A DNA stretch of 64,000 bases, from the NCBI RefSeq assembly GCF_003696265.1, contig NZ_RFFH01000003.1, forward strand, positions 124,001-188,000. The letters run 5' to 3'. A program made the position numbers and the translations under genes. This DNA is from Nocardia stercoris. Lineage in GTDB: Bacteria; Actinomycetota; Actinomycetes; Mycobacteriales; Mycobacteriaceae. Positions 1-8,340 of this stretch are shown in pieces; positions within the stretch are counted from its first letter, which is position 1, and the number at the start of each line of letters is the position of its first letter. The notes beneath the pieces were generated by a model. It saw only the letters and a program-made list of their open reading frames with translations, did not search any database and was not told the DNA's origin.

Positions 1-369
1 CAGGAACGCATCGACGCCTTCGCCGACGCCACCGGCGACCATCAGTGGATCCACGTCGACCCGGTGCGCGCGGCCACCGGGCCGTTCGGCACGACCATCG
101 CCCACGGCTACCTGACCCTGTCGCTGGTGCCGCAGTTCGGCGAGCAGCTCTACACCATCGACTTCGGCTCGGCCCGGGTGAACTACGGCGCCAACAAGAT
201 TCGCTTCCCCGCCCCCGTGCCGGTGGGCAGCGAGCTGCGCTCGACGGTCACCTTCACCGATATCGCCGAGAACGCCGCGGGCGCGGTGCTGACCCTGCGG
301 GTCGTGGTCGACGCGGGCGGGGCCAAGCCGGCGCTGGTGATGGAGATGTTGATGATGGTGGCCAACTGA
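1..369 (+). CDS. MaoC-family hydratase/dehydratase, 3' part
   Basis: The reading frame is open from base 1, so the 5' end lies outside the window. The visible 122 residues hold the hot-dog-fold MaoC signature: D-H-Q-W-I-H near residues 13-18, followed by the H-G-Y-L-T-L helix. MaoC enzymes hydrate enoyl thioesters (usually enoyl-CoA) to 3-hydroxyacyl thioesters. The short single-domain layout resembles the mycobacterial Rv0130/NodN-like group. The substrate cannot be told from the sequence. It ends in TGA, followed by a strong hairpin and a convergent gene. Confidence 0.85.
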   Translation, partial: QERIDAFADATGDHQWIHVDPVRAATGPFGTTIAHGYLTLSLVPQFGEQLYTIDFGSARVNYGANKIRFPAPVPVGSELRSTVTFTDIAENAAGAVLTLRVVVDAGGAKPALVMEMLMMVAN

Positions 370-386
370 GGGTTTCGCACGACAGC

Positions 387-422
387 GCGGGTGCCCACGT
401 CAGGTTCGATGTGGGCACCCGC
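387..422. terminator. Bidirectional terminator-like hairpin
   Basis: A perfect 12-bp inverted repeat (GCGGGTGCCCAC / GTGGGCACCCGC) with a 12-nt loop lies between the convergent MaoC gene and the membrane protein gene. There is no T-tract, which is common for actinobacterial terminators. Confidence 0.6.
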
Positions 423-484
423 ACTACGAATTCGGGCCGCCAGCAAGGACTTCGCGCACCCGTGCGAGCGGCGGCCAGGTGGGT

Positions 485-1237
485 TCAGGCCGGCACTCCC
501 GCGGGCCGGACACGTGCCGGTACGGGCGCTCCGGCCCGCGTGCGCAGGGCACGCAGCGCGGTGACGTGCAGGATCAGTAGCGCGGGGACCTCCGCGGTCG
601 GGATGAGTGCCAGCGGCAGCAGGCCGTTCGCGTCCGAGGCCGGGGTGACATCGATCAGGTGGAAGCCGGTGATCGCGCCCAGCGTCAGCGCCAGGATCAG
701 ATCCGCCATACCGAAGATGTTGAACCACAGCGCATTCCGGTAACCGTTCCCAGCGCTCACGCTGCGGGCCACGAAGGGCGCCGCGAGGCCGGTCGCGATG
801 TCGCCGAGTCCGGCGGGGATCGCGAACAACGCCGGCAGGCGTCCCAGGAACATCATGGCCAGGAACACGAACCCGGCCACCCGCATCGCATGCGGTACCA
901 GCAGGCGCGATTCCATCCCGGGCGCGGTGAGCACACGCCCCGCCGCCGGAATCCGGGTCAGCGCATAGAACCCCGCGATCGCGCCGACCGCGGCGATGGG
1001 CAGCCACGGTGGCCCGTCGCCGAGGCGGCCGTGATATCCGCCGCGCTGCGCGATCAGTGCGCTGACCAGGGTCCACGCGCCGACGACAGTGGCCGCGGCA
1101 CCGGCGAACCAGGCGGCGCGCGCCCGGTCGCGGCCCGTGGCGAGGGCGCCGCCGAACACCGCGACGCCGATCAGGGTGGGTAGTGCGACGTCGCCCGCGA
1201 GCGCGATCGCCCAGACGTAGAACGGGGCTTCGGACAT
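485..1237 (-). CDS. Multi-pass membrane protein of unknown function
   Basis: This 250-residue protein is mostly hydrophobic, with about six or seven predicted transmembrane stretches spread from residue 8 to residue 230. I do not recognise a characterised family and no catalytic motif is visible. The start is supported by a GAGGAG ribosome binding site five to six bases upstream. It is divergent from the HxlR regulator across a 73-bp gap containing an inverted repeat, so it is the natural candidate target of that regulator. The function is unknown. Confidence 0.75.
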   Translation of the reverse strand: MSEAPFYVWAIALAGDVALPTLIGVAVFGGALATGRDRARAAWFAGAAATVVGAWTLVSALIAQRGGYHGRLGDGPPWLPIAAVGAIAGFYALTRIPAAGRVLTAPGMESRLLVPHAMRVAGFVFLAMMFLGRLPALFAIPAGLGDIATGLAAPFVARSVSAGNGYRNALWFNIFGMADLILALTLGAITGFHLIDVTPASDANGLLPLALIPTAEVPALLILHVTALRALRTRAGAPVPARVRPAGVPA

Positions 1238-1281
1238 CGGATCCTCCTCAGATTGATATCTCCAAGAAACTATACTTTAGA

Positions 1282-1300
1282 TACTAGTTCGAAGATAGTA
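1282..1300. promoter_or_regulatory. Operator candidate between membrane gene and HxlR gene
   Basis: TACTA at 1282-1286 and TAGTA at 1296-1300 form an inverted repeat around a TTCGAA core. The AT-rich stretch sits only 10 bases before the HxlR start and within the divergent promoter gap. HxlR regulators typically bind such short palindromes and control divergent neighbours. Confidence 0.4.
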
Positions 1301-1310
1301 GTCTGAGGGC

Positions 1311-1976
1311 ATGACGCGGAACGCCCGAACCTACGGTCACTTCTGCCTCCTCGCGCGCGCCCTCGAACAGGTCGGCGACCGCTGGTCGCTGCTGGTGATC
1401 CGGGACCTGCTCAGCGGCCCCAAACGCTTCACCGACCTCATGGACCGCCTCGGCGGCATCACCCCGAAGACGCTCAGCCAGCGGCTCACCGAATTCGAGG
1501 ACAGTGGCCTGGTGGTCGCCGACCGCGAACCCGGCCGCCGCGAGGTCCGCTACCGGCTCACCCCCGCCGGCGCCGACCTCGAACCGATCCTCGACGCCCT
1601 GGGCGACTGGGGTCTGCGGCACGCCTTCCGGCCCCCACTGCCCGGCGAACCGCTGCATCCCGACCACCTGCTGCGCGCGTTCACCCGCGCCGTGGAACAG
1701 GCCGGCGACCACGCGCCCGCCCGGTGGTACCTGCGCCTCGACGGCCTCGACTATGCCCTGACCTGCGACGGCCACGCCTGGACCCTGGCCCCGGACACCG
1801 TTCCCGCGCAACCGGACCTCACGATCGACACCGACACCGGCTCCTTCGCGGCGGCCGCGTTCGGCGGGGCCGACCTCGAGATCGACGGCGCGCCCGCCGC
1901 CGTGGCCCGCTTCCGGGACATGCTCACCACCGTCGCGGCCGCCGCCGACCGGACCGATCCCGCGCCCGCCCGGTGA
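1311..1976 (+). CDS. HxlR-family regulator with C-terminal SCP2-like domain
   Basis: Residues about 8-100 form an HxlR winged helix: an early Cys at residue 12, the W-S-L-L-V-I-R-D-L-L helix, then G-I-T-P-K-T-L-S-Q-R-L. The C-terminal ~100 residues (from about 120) resemble a sterol-carrier (SCP2-like) fold, ending in an I-D-G-A-P-A-A-V-A-R-F segment. That fused form is common in actinobacteria and may bind a lipophilic effector (inference). The gene is divergent from the membrane protein, with a likely shared operator. Length is 221 residues. Target and ligand are unknown. Confidence 0.85.
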   Translation: MTRNARTYGHFCLLARALEQVGDRWSLLVIRDLLSGPKRFTDLMDRLGGITPKTLSQRLTEFEDSGLVVADREPGRREVRYRLTPAGADLEPILDALGDWGLRHAFRPPLPGEPLHPDHLLRAFTRAVEQAGDHAPARWYLRLDGLDYALTCDGHAWTLAPDTVPAQPDLTIDTDTGSFAAAAFGGADLEIDGAPAAVARFRDMLTTVAAAADRTDPAPAR

Positions 1977-2140
1977 TCCAGCTTCGGCGACGAAATGGGA
2001 TCAGCGTGCGCGAAAGCCTCGCCCGTGCCAGCGTGCTCTCGTAGCGTCGGCGGGGATGACGGCCGGGGCCGGCACGGCGATTGCGCGTGCCGTGCGCCGC
2101 GACCGCCAGGTCCGTCCCACCCACTCGCCCGGAGGCCCCG

Positions 2141-3448
2141 ATGACCGATCAGGATCGAACCGAAGATCCCACCGCTGCCTGGAGTTTCGAGACCAAGCAG
2201 ATCCACGCCGGGCAGACGCCCGACGAGATAACCGGGGCGCGGGCACTGCCGATCTACCAGACCACCTCGTACGCCTTCCGCGACAGCGCGCACGCGGCGG
2301 CCCTGTTCGGCCTCGCCGAACCCGGCAACATCTACACCCGCATCATGAACCCCACCCAGGACGCGGTCGAGCAGCGGATCGCCGCGCTCGAGGGCGGCGT
2401 CGGCGCGCTGCTGCTGGCCTCCGGGCAGGCCGCCGAGACGGCCGCGATCCTCAACATCGCCGGCGCCGGCGACCACATCGTGTCCAGCCCGCGGCTCTAC
2501 GGCGGCACCTACAACCTGTTCCACTACTCGCTGCCCAAGCTCGGCATCGAGGTGAGCTTCGTCGAGGACCCCGACGACCTCGAGCAGTGGCGCGCGGCGA
2601 TCCGGCCCAACACCAAGGCCTTCTACGGCGAGACGGTCTCCAACCCGCAGAACCACATCCTCGACATTCCCGGGATCGCCGAGGTCGCCCATGCCGCGGG
2701 GATTCCGCTGATCGTCGACAACACCGTCGCGACCCCGTACCTGATCCGGCCGTTGGAGCACGGCGCCGACATCGTGGTGCACTCCGCCACCAAGTACCTG
2801 GGCGGTCACGGTGCCGCGATCGCGGGCGTCATCGTCGACGGTGGCAGCTTCGACTGGCGCTCGGGCCGGTTCCCGGACTTCACCACCCCCGACCCCAGCT
2901 ACCACGGCGTGGTCTACGCCGACCTGGGCGCGCCCGCCTACGTGCTCAAGGCCCGGCTGCAGCTGCTGCGCGACCTCGGTGCCGCGATCGCGCCGTTCAA
3001 CGCGTTCCTGATCAGCCAGGGCCTCGAGACGCTGAGCCTGCGGATCGAACGGCACGTGCAGAACGCGCAGGCGGTGGCGCAGTTCCTGAGCGAACGGCCG
3101 GAGGTGACCGCGGTGCACTACGCGGGCCTGCCCGGCTCGCCCTGGTACGAACGCGGAAAGGCGTTGGCGCCCAAGGGCGTCGGTGCGGTGATCGGCTTCG
3201 AGCTGGCCGGCGGCGTGGACGCCGGCAAGCGGTTCGTCGACGCCCTGACCCTGCACAGTCACGTAGCCAATATCGGTGACGTCCGCTCGCTGGTGATCCA
3301 CCCGGCCTCCACCACGCACTCCCAGCTGACCCCGGCCGAGCAGCTCGCCGCGGGCGTGACGCCGGGCCTGGTCCGGCTGGCGGTCGGTATCGAGGGCATC
3401 GACGACATCCTCGCCGACCTGCGGGCCGGGCTGGCGGCGACCCTGTGA
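2141..3448 (+). CDS. metY: O-acetylhomoserine/O-acetylserine sulfhydrylase
   Basis: A PLP-dependent Cys/Met metabolism enzyme of 435 residues. It forms homocysteine (or cysteine) from O-acetylhomoserine (or O-acetylserine) and sulfide in the cytosol. Visible marks are the N-terminal E-T-K-Q-I-H-A-G-Q, the Y-x-R-I-M-N-P-T segment that contacts PLP phosphate, the D-N-T-V-A-T-P-Y segment, and the PLP lysine in S-A-T-K-Y-L-G-G-H-G. ATG 2141 is preferred over an upstream in-frame ATG at 2081 because GGAGG lies five bases before it and homologues start there. I could not identify a SAM riboswitch in the 165-bp upstream gap. No metX is adjacent. Confidence 0.93.
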   Translation: MTDQDRTEDPTAAWSFETKQIHAGQTPDEITGARALPIYQTTSYAFRDSAHAAALFGLAEPGNIYTRIMNPTQDAVEQRIAALEGGVGALLLASGQAAETAAILNIAGAGDHIVSSPRLYGGTYNLFHYSLPKLGIEVSFVEDPDDLEQWRAAIRPNTKAFYGETVSNPQNHILDIPGIAEVAHAAGIPLIVDNTVATPYLIRPLEHGADIVVHSATKYLGGHGAAIAGVIVDGGSFDWRSGRFPDFTTPDPSYHGVVYADLGAPAYVLKARLQLLRDLGAAIAPFNAFLISQGLETLSLRIERHVQNAQAVAQFLSERPEVTAVHYAGLPGSPWYERGKALAPKGVGAVIGFELAGGVDAGKRFVDALTLHSHVANIGDVRSLVIHPASTTHSQLTPAEQLAAGVTPGLVRLAVGIEGIDDILADLRAGLAATL

Positions 3449-3473
3449 CACCCCGGGTGTCGTAGCGGAATTC

Positions 3474-3535
3474 GCCGGTTCGGGTGTGGGAGGCTTGCGG
3501 CAGGCCGGCTCCTGGCCGACCTCACCCGAACCGGC
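3474..3535 (+). promoter_or_regulatory. Long stem-loop between metY and the cold-shock gene
   Basis: A perfect 13-bp inverted repeat (GCCGGTTCGGGTG at 3474-3486, CACCCGAACCGGC at 3523-3535) encloses 36 bases with a smaller CAGG/CCTG hairpin inside. It ends 39 bases before the csp start. It could be the metY terminator or a structured 5' leader of the csp mRNA. The sequence alone does not decide. Confidence 0.5.
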
Positions 3536-3574
3536 ACCGCTGCCGGATCGAGGACCACAACAGGGAGTGAATTG

Positions 3575-3778
3575 ATGGCTCAAGGCACCGTGAAATGGTT
3601 CAACCAGGACAAGGGCTTCGGTTTCATCGCGCAGGACGGTGGCGGCCCGGACGTCTTCGTCCACTACTCCGCCATCCAGGCCCAGGGCTTCCGCAACCTC
3701 GAAGAGCAGCAGCGGGTCGAGTTCGATATCACCCAGGGGGAAAAGGGCCCGCAGGCCGCGAACGTGGTCCTGATCTAG
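3575..3778 (+). CDS. cspA: Cold-shock protein (CspA family)
   Basis: A 67-residue single cold-shock domain that binds single-stranded RNA/DNA and melts mRNA structure. Both RNP motifs are present: K-G-F-G-F-I (RNP1, about residues 15-20) and V-F-V-H-Y (RNP2, about 29-33). It begins [13 protein letters not shown] 3575 has AGGGAG seven bases upstream; an in-frame TTG immediately before it is less likely. A strong rho-independent terminator follows, so it is probably monocistronic. The long hairpin upstream may act in its leader. Confidence 0.95.
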   Translation: MAQGTVKWFNQDKGFGFIAQDGGGPDVFVHYSAIQAQGFRNLEEQQRVEFDITQGEKGPQAANVVLI

Positions 3779-3804
3779 CCGCGACGATCGACGCGGAAAC
3801 AGCG

Positions 3805-3836
3805 ATGCCCCCGGCTGCGGCCGGGGGCATTTTCTT
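3805..3836 (+). terminator. Rho-independent terminator of csp
   Basis: A perfect 11-bp stem (ATGCCCCCGGC / GCCGGGGGCAT) with a TGCG tetraloop, followed by TTTCTT, 26 bases after the csp stop. Confidence 0.9.
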
Positions 3837-3916
3837 GTTACCGGAACGGGCCGACCGCACCGGGATTTGTCGTTCGAGTGTTGACGAACCGCGGTGACCT
3901 CGTTCACACTACTGTT

Positions 3917-3933
3917 CGGTAACACGGTTACCG
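3917..3933. promoter_or_regulatory. Palindromic operator candidate before the lipase gene
   Basis: CGGTAAC-ACG-GTTACCG is a perfect 7-bp inverted repeat with a 3-bp spacer, 30 bases before the lipase start. A TTGACG at 3881-3886 could be a -35 element but no clear -10 is visible. The regulator is unknown. Confidence 0.4.
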
Positions 3934-3962
3934 GTCGGGAAATACGCTGTAAGGGGCATCAA

Positions 3963-5276
3963 TTGAGCAAGGCACGAACCGTTCTCAACGTGGCGACGGC
4001 GCTATCCGCGCTCACAGTGCTCTTCGCCTCCACAGCCCAGCTCGCACCGGCCGCGCACGCCGCCACCGACCCGTTCTACGAATACACCGGCGACACCCCG
4101 CTCGCGTCGATCGAACCCGGCACCGTGCTCGCGACCCGCACCCTCGACTACCACATGGCCGGCGTACCGCTGCCGGTCCCGGTCGTGCAGCTGCTGTACC
4201 GCACCACCGACGCGCAGGACCGCGCGGTCGCCAACGTGACCTCGGTGCTGAAGCCGCCCGGCGGCGGCGACCCGGCCAAAGCCATTGCCTACCAGTCGTT
4301 CTACGATTCGCTCAACCCCGAGGACGGCCCCTCGCGGTCCATCGCCGGCGACGTGAGCTTCGGCGGCCTCACCAACGCCGCGGAAGGCCCGCTGCTCGCG
4401 GCCTCGCTCGCCCAGGGCTACACCGTCATCGTCGCCGACACCGAAGGCCAGCACGCGGACTTCGCCGCCGGACCCGAATACGGCATGAACACCCTGGACT
4501 CGATCCGCGCCGCCACCCGGTCCCCCGACACCGGGCTCGGCCCCGACACCCGCATCGGCCTGACCGGATACTCCGGCGGCGCGATCGCGACCAACTGGGC
4601 CGCCGCGCTGGCCCCCGGCTACGCGCCGGATGTGAACGCGCGCCTGGTCGGCGCCGCCGAAGGCGGAGTCCTGGTCAACCCGGCCCGCAACCTGCGATAC
4701 GTCAGCGGCAGCGTCGGCTGGGCAGGGGTCGCGGGCATGGCGATCATCGGTGTCGCGCGCTCCTTCGACATCGACTTCACCCCCTACATGAGCGACTACG
4801 GCCACGCGATCGTCGACCGCATGCGGTACGCGGCGATCAGCAATGTGCTGTGGCAGTACCCGGGCCTGACCTGGCAGCAGGTGGTCCGGCCGGAATACGC
4901 CGACCCGGCCAGCGTCCCGCCCATGGTCGACGCGCTGCGACGGATCGACCTCGGCCTCGCGCCCACACCGACGATCCCCATGTTGATCGGCCAGGGCGCG
5001 CAAGGCTCGATCGAGGGCACCGACAACGACAAGCCCGGCATCGGCGGCGGTGACGGCGTCATGATCGCCGGCGACGTGCGCAGCCTGGCCAACCAGTACT
5101 GCGCCGACGGCACACCCGTCGAATACCACCAGTACGACCTGCTCAGCCACGTCCCCTCGGCCGTCGCCTGGCTGCCCACCTCGCTGGTGTGGCTGAACGA
5201 CCGGTTCGCCGGCAAGCCGGCGCCGTCGACCTGCGGGTCCATCGCACCGGGCAACTCGCTCGACCCGACCCCCTAG
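3963..5276 (+). CDS. Secreted LIP-family lipase/esterase
   Basis: A secreted alpha/beta hydrolase of the LIP (secretory lipase) family, 437 residues from a TTG start. TTG 3963 is chosen because AAGGGG lies six bases upstream and translation from it gives a clean signal peptide: K-A-R, a hydrophobic core, then A-H-A cleavage near residue 31. The nucleophile elbow is G-Y-S-G-G (Ser of the triad), with a likely late His in L-L-S-H-V-P. Members hydrolyse acylglycerols or short esters outside the cell. A longer in-frame start at 3894 would bury the signal peptide. The preceding palindrome may regulate it. Confidence 0.88.
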   Translation: MSKARTVLNVATALSALTVLFASTAQLAPAAHAATDPFYEYTGDTPLASIEPGTVLATRTLDYHMAGVPLPVPVVQLLYRTTDAQDRAVANVTSVLKPPGGGDPAKAIAYQSFYDSLNPEDGPSRSIAGDVSFGGLTNAAEGPLLAASLAQGYTVIVADTEGQHADFAAGPEYGMNTLDSIRAATRSPDTGLGPDTRIGLTGYSGGAIATNWAAALAPGYAPDVNARLVGAAEGGVLVNPARNLRYVSGSVGWAGVAGMAIIGVARSFDIDFTPYMSDYGHAIVDRMRYAAISNVLWQYPGLTWQQVVRPEYADPASVPPMVDALRRIDLGLAPTPTIPMLIGQGAQGSIEGTDNDKPGIGGGDGVMIAGDVRSLANQYCADGTPVEYHQYDLLSHVPSAVAWLPTSLVWLNDRFAGKPAPSTCGSIAPGNSLDPTP

Positions 5277-5290
5277 CCACCGATCGTCCA

Positions 5291-5337
5291 CCGCCCCTGG
5301 GCAGTTCACGGCACCGCCACGAACCGCCCAGGGGCGG
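5291..5337 (+). terminator. Inverted repeat after the lipase gene
   Basis: A perfect 12-bp inverted repeat (CCGCCCCTGGGC / GCCCAGGGGCGG) with a 23-nt loop begins 15 bases after the lipase stop. There is no T-tract, so it is a terminator-like hairpin of actinobacterial type. Confidence 0.5.
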
Positions 5338-5379
5338 AGACGTTTCCCGCGACGCCGCCCGGCGGCTAGCGTGAGGCAC

Positions 5380-6459
5380 ATGACGCCACCGTCGCCCACC
5401 CCACCCGGCACCGTGTTCCGGCAGGCGGCCGCCGCCACCCTCGGCGTGCTGGCCGTCGCGGTCGGGGCCTACGGCGTGTACAAGCTGCGCGGCGTACTGG
5501 TCCTGGTGCTGGTCGCGCTGTTCCTGGCGGTGGGTGTCGATCCCACCGTGCGCTGGCTCACCGCACGCGGCCTGCCGCGCTGGACCGCGGTGACGACGGT
5601 GGTGCTGGTCGGGCTGGCGCTCGTCGGCGGGTTCTTCTGGCTGGTCGTGCCGCCGCTGGTCGATCAGGGCGGCAACCTGCTCGGTGACCTGCCCGGCTAT
5701 CTGCAACGGCTGTCGGACAAGTCGAGCGCCGTCCGCCAGGTCACCGACCGCTATCACCTCACCCAACGGCTCACCGACCTCGCGGGCCGGATCCCCGCCG
5801 CCCTGGGCAGCGGCGCCATCGGCTATTTCGAACAGTTCGTCGGCTTCCTGGCCTCGACGGTCACGGTGCTGGCACTGACCATCTACTTCATGGCCGACCT
5901 GCCGCGGCTGCGGCGCGGGCTCGCCCAGCTGTCCCCGCCGCGCTACCGGGATCGCGTCGTCGACGTCGTCGACGTGGTGGTGGAGAAGGTCGGCGGGTAC
6001 ATGATGGGCAATATCGCCGTCTCGTTCATCGCCGGCGGCGCGACCTGGGTGTGCCTGGAACTGTTGCATGTTCCGTTCGCCTTGCCGCTGGCGGTCACCG
6101 TCGGCCTCGCCGACCTGATCCCGCTGGTCGGGGCCACCTTGGGCGCCATCGTGTGTGTGGTGGTCACGGTGGCCACCACCGGCATCTGGGCCGCGATCGT
6201 CGTCGTCGCCTTCTTCCTTGGCTATCAGGCCGTGGAGAACTACATCCTGGTGCCGCGCGTGCTGCACAACGCGGTCGACCTGTCGTCGATGACGGTGCTG
6301 CTGTGCGCGCTCGCCGGCGGCACACTGCTCGGGCTGGTGGGCGCGCTGATGGCGATCCCGTTCGCGGCAGCGGTGAAAGTCGTTTTCTCCCCGCGGATCT
6401 CGGCGATGCTCGACGCGAGCGAATCCGAGGCGCCCGACACCGCGGATCCCGGAGCCTGA
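5380..6459 (+). CDS. AI-2E family transporter (membrane permease)
   Basis: A PF01594-type membrane protein, 359 residues, with about eight transmembrane segments. The family topology is visible: two N-terminal helix pairs, a long cytoplasmic/periplasmic stretch at about residues 100-160, and the conserved C-terminal block L-I-P-L-V-G-A...Y-Q-A-V-E-N-Y-I-L-V-P. Family members export AI-2 or exchange ions, and the substrate here cannot be named. ATG 5380 or the in-frame GTG at 5371 could be the start; GTGAGG may serve as the ribosome binding site for the ATG. Confidence 0.88.
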   Translation: MTPPSPTPPGTVFRQAAAATLGVLAVAVGAYGVYKLRGVLVLVLVALFLAVGVDPTVRWLTARGLPRWTAVTTVVLVGLALVGGFFWLVVPPLVDQGGNLLGDLPGYLQRLSDKSSAVRQVTDRYHLTQRLTDLAGRIPAALGSGAIGYFEQFVGFLASTVTVLALTIYFMADLPRLRRGLAQLSPPRYRDRVVDVVDVVVEKVGGYMMGNIAVSFIAGGATWVCLELLHVPFALPLAVTVGLADLIPLVGATLGAIVCVVVTVATTGIWAAIVVVAFFLGYQAVENYILVPRVLHNAVDLSSMTVLLCALAGGTLLGLVGALMAIPFAAAVKVVFSPRISAMLDASESEAPDTADPGA

Positions 6460-6536
6460 TGCGGGGACTGCCGCGAACCGCTACGCGCCGGTAGGGTTGC
6501 CGTCGCCTGCAACTCGAATCCGATCCGGGGGGAAGC

Positions 6537-7409
6537 ATGACCGCACGCCTGACCACGTTCACCAACGACGGTCTCACCTTCGACGTCCACGACGACGGTC
6601 CCGCGGACGGGACCCCGGTCGTGCTGCTGCACGGCTTTCCGCAGACCTCGGCCTCCTGGGCGCGAGTCACGCCCCACCTGCACGCCGCCGGTTACCGCAC
6701 GATCGTCCCGGACCAGCGCGGATATTCGCCGGGCGCCCGTCCCCGAGGGCGCTACGCCTACCGGATGAGCGCGCTGGTCGGCGACGTCGCCGCCCTGATC
6801 GACACGCTCGGCGCCGGGCCGGTGCACCTGGTCGGCCACGACTGGGGTGCCGCGGTCGCCTGGTCCACCGCCGCGAACCGCCCGCACCTGGTCGCCACGC
6901 TCACCTCGGTGTCGGTGCCGCACCCGATGGCGTTCGTGCGGTCGATCGTGTCCAGCAGCCAGGGCTTCCGGTCGATCTATATGGCGGTGTTCCAGATTCC
7001 GTGGCTACCGGAACTGGTACTGACCCGGATGCTGCGCGCCGCGGCGACCGGCGGCCCGCAGCGGCGGGCCCGGGCCATGGCGGCGGCGCACCTGGACGAC
7101 GAACAGTTCGATCGGCTGCTGCGCGACATCGTCGACGGCGGCGCGCTGCCCTACGCGCTGAACTGGTATCGCGCCATGGCGATCACGACGCCGCGCAGCG
7201 GGCTCGCCAAGGTCGCCGCGCCCACCACCCACGTGTGGAGCACCCGCGACGCCTTCATCGCCCGCAGGAGCGCCGACCTCGCCGCCCGCTACGTCACCGG
7301 CCCGTACCGGATCGAGGTCCTCGACGCCACCCACTGGGTGCCCGAGGAGCGGCCCGCCGAACTGGCCGCGCTGATCGTGGCCCGGGCCCGCGGGGACGAA
7401 ACCACCTGA
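6537..7409 (+). CDS. Alpha/beta hydrolase, epoxide hydrolase-like
   Basis: A 290-residue alpha/beta hydrolase. It has the oxyanion H-G-F-P at about residues 32-35 and the nucleophile elbow G-H-D-W-G (Asp nucleophile, about residue 102). The Asp nucleophile points to epoxide hydrolase or dehalogenase chemistry, not an esterase. A late His in A-T-H-W-V-P fits the triad base. The start has a strong GGGGGGAAG ribosome binding site. It stands alone between the permease and PPK2, so no substrate can be inferred. Confidence 0.87.
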   Translation: MTARLTTFTNDGLTFDVHDDGPADGTPVVLLHGFPQTSASWARVTPHLHAAGYRTIVPDQRGYSPGARPRGRYAYRMSALVGDVAALIDTLGAGPVHLVGHDWGAAVAWSTAANRPHLVATLTSVSVPHPMAFVRSIVSSSQGFRSIYMAVFQIPWLPELVLTRMLRAAATGGPQRRARAMAAAHLDDEQFDRLLRDIVDGGALPYALNWYRAMAITTPRSGLAKVAAPTTHVWSTRDAFIARRSADLAARYVTGPYRIEVLDATHWVPEERPAELAALIVARARGDETT

Positions 7410-7482
7410 GCGGCACGGGACCGTTTCACAGTGCCGCCGATCCCGGCGCGGGTACGTGGCTTCGGTGCCGCGGCGCGGCATC

Positions 7483-8340
7483 ATGACCGGTATGGGCCGT
7501 GAATCGTTTTGGACCGTCGATCCCTCCGAGCTGCTGCGGGTAGGCAAGAAATTCTCCCTGGTCGACCGCCCGACCGACGACACGCCGGGTTTCGACGGTG
7601 ACAAGGAGCAGGGCCGCGGAGCACTCGCCGAGGGCGCACTCGTGCTCGCCGAACTGCAGGAACGAATGTTCGCCACCAGCCGGCTGGGTGACCGCCGCCG
7701 GATCCTGCTGGTCCTGCAGGCCATGGACACCGCCGGCAAGGGCGGCATCGTCAAACACGTGATGGGATCGGTCGATCCGCAGGGCGTCCAGCTGACCGCG
7801 TTCAAACGCCCCACCCCCGAGGAACTGGAACACGACTTCCTGTGGCGGATCAGCAAACGCGTTCCCGCACCGGGCATGATCGGCGTCTTCGACCGGTCGC
7901 ACTACGAGGACGTGCTCATCGGGCGCGTCCGCAAGCTGGCCCCGCCGGAGGAGATCGAACGCCGCTACACCGCGATCAACACCTTCGAGGCCGCCCAGGT
8001 CGCCTGCGGCACCACGGTGATCAAGGTGATGCTGCACCTCTCGCCCGCCGAGCAGCGCCGCCGCCTGCTCGACCGGCTGGACCGGCCCGACAAGCACTGG
8101 AAGTTCGATCCCGGCGACATCGACGAACGGGAGCTGTGGGACGAATACCAGAAGGCCTATCAGCTGGTGTTCGAACGCACCGCCACCGCGGACGCGCCCT
8201 GGTACGTGGTCCCGGCGGACAAGAAGTGGTACGCGCGCCTGGCGGTACAGCACCTGCTCGTCGACGCCCTGGAACGGATGCGGCTGGACTGGCCGAAGGC
8301 CGATTACGATGTGGCCGAACAGATCCGGCGCCTGAACTAA
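7483..8340 (+). CDS. ppk2: Polyphosphate kinase 2 family, class III-like
   Basis: PPK2 enzymes move phosphate between polyphosphate and nucleotides. Walker A is A-M-D-T-A-G-K-G-G, the second motif is D-R-S-H-Y-E-D-V-L, and the lid carries D-K-H-W-K-F-D-P. The G-G-I-V-K-H-V-M and H-D-F-L-W-R segments look like class III enzymes, which phosphorylate both AMP and ADP. The class call is from remembered sequences. Length is about 285 residues. The start is uncertain among GTG 7456, ATG 7483 and ATG 7492; no strong ribosome binding site separates them. The 3' end overlaps the convergent acyltransferase gene by four bases. Confidence 0.9.
   Translation: MTGMGRESFWTVDPSELLRVGKKFSLVDRPTDDTPGFDGDKEQGRGALAEGALVLAELQERMFATSRLGDRRRILLVLQAMDTAGKGGIVKHVMGSVDPQGVQLTAFKRPTPEELEHDFLWRISKRVPAPGMIGVFDRSHYEDVLIGRVRKLAPPEEIERRYTAINTFEAAQVACGTTVIKVMLHLSPAEQRRRLLDRLDRPDKHWKFDPGDIDERELWDEYQKAYQLVFERTATADAPWYVVPADKKWYARLAVQHLLVDALERMRLDWPKADYDVAEQIRRLN

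Noticed and set aside
1977..2140. Possible SAM riboswitch before metY
   Set aside because: Methionine genes often have one, but I could not find the conserved core of a SAM-I, SAM-II or SAM-IV aptamer in this 164-bp gap.
3881..3909. TTGACG promoter before the lipase gene
   Set aside because: The -35-like hexamer has no convincing -10 at 17-18 bp, so I did not annotate a promoter.
1751..3925. Very long open frame on the minus strand opposite metY and csp
   Set aside because: It is a shadow of the high-GC codon bias of metY and the HxlR gene. Its composition is Arg/Gly/Pro-rich, without any domain, while the plus strand has clear enzyme motifs.
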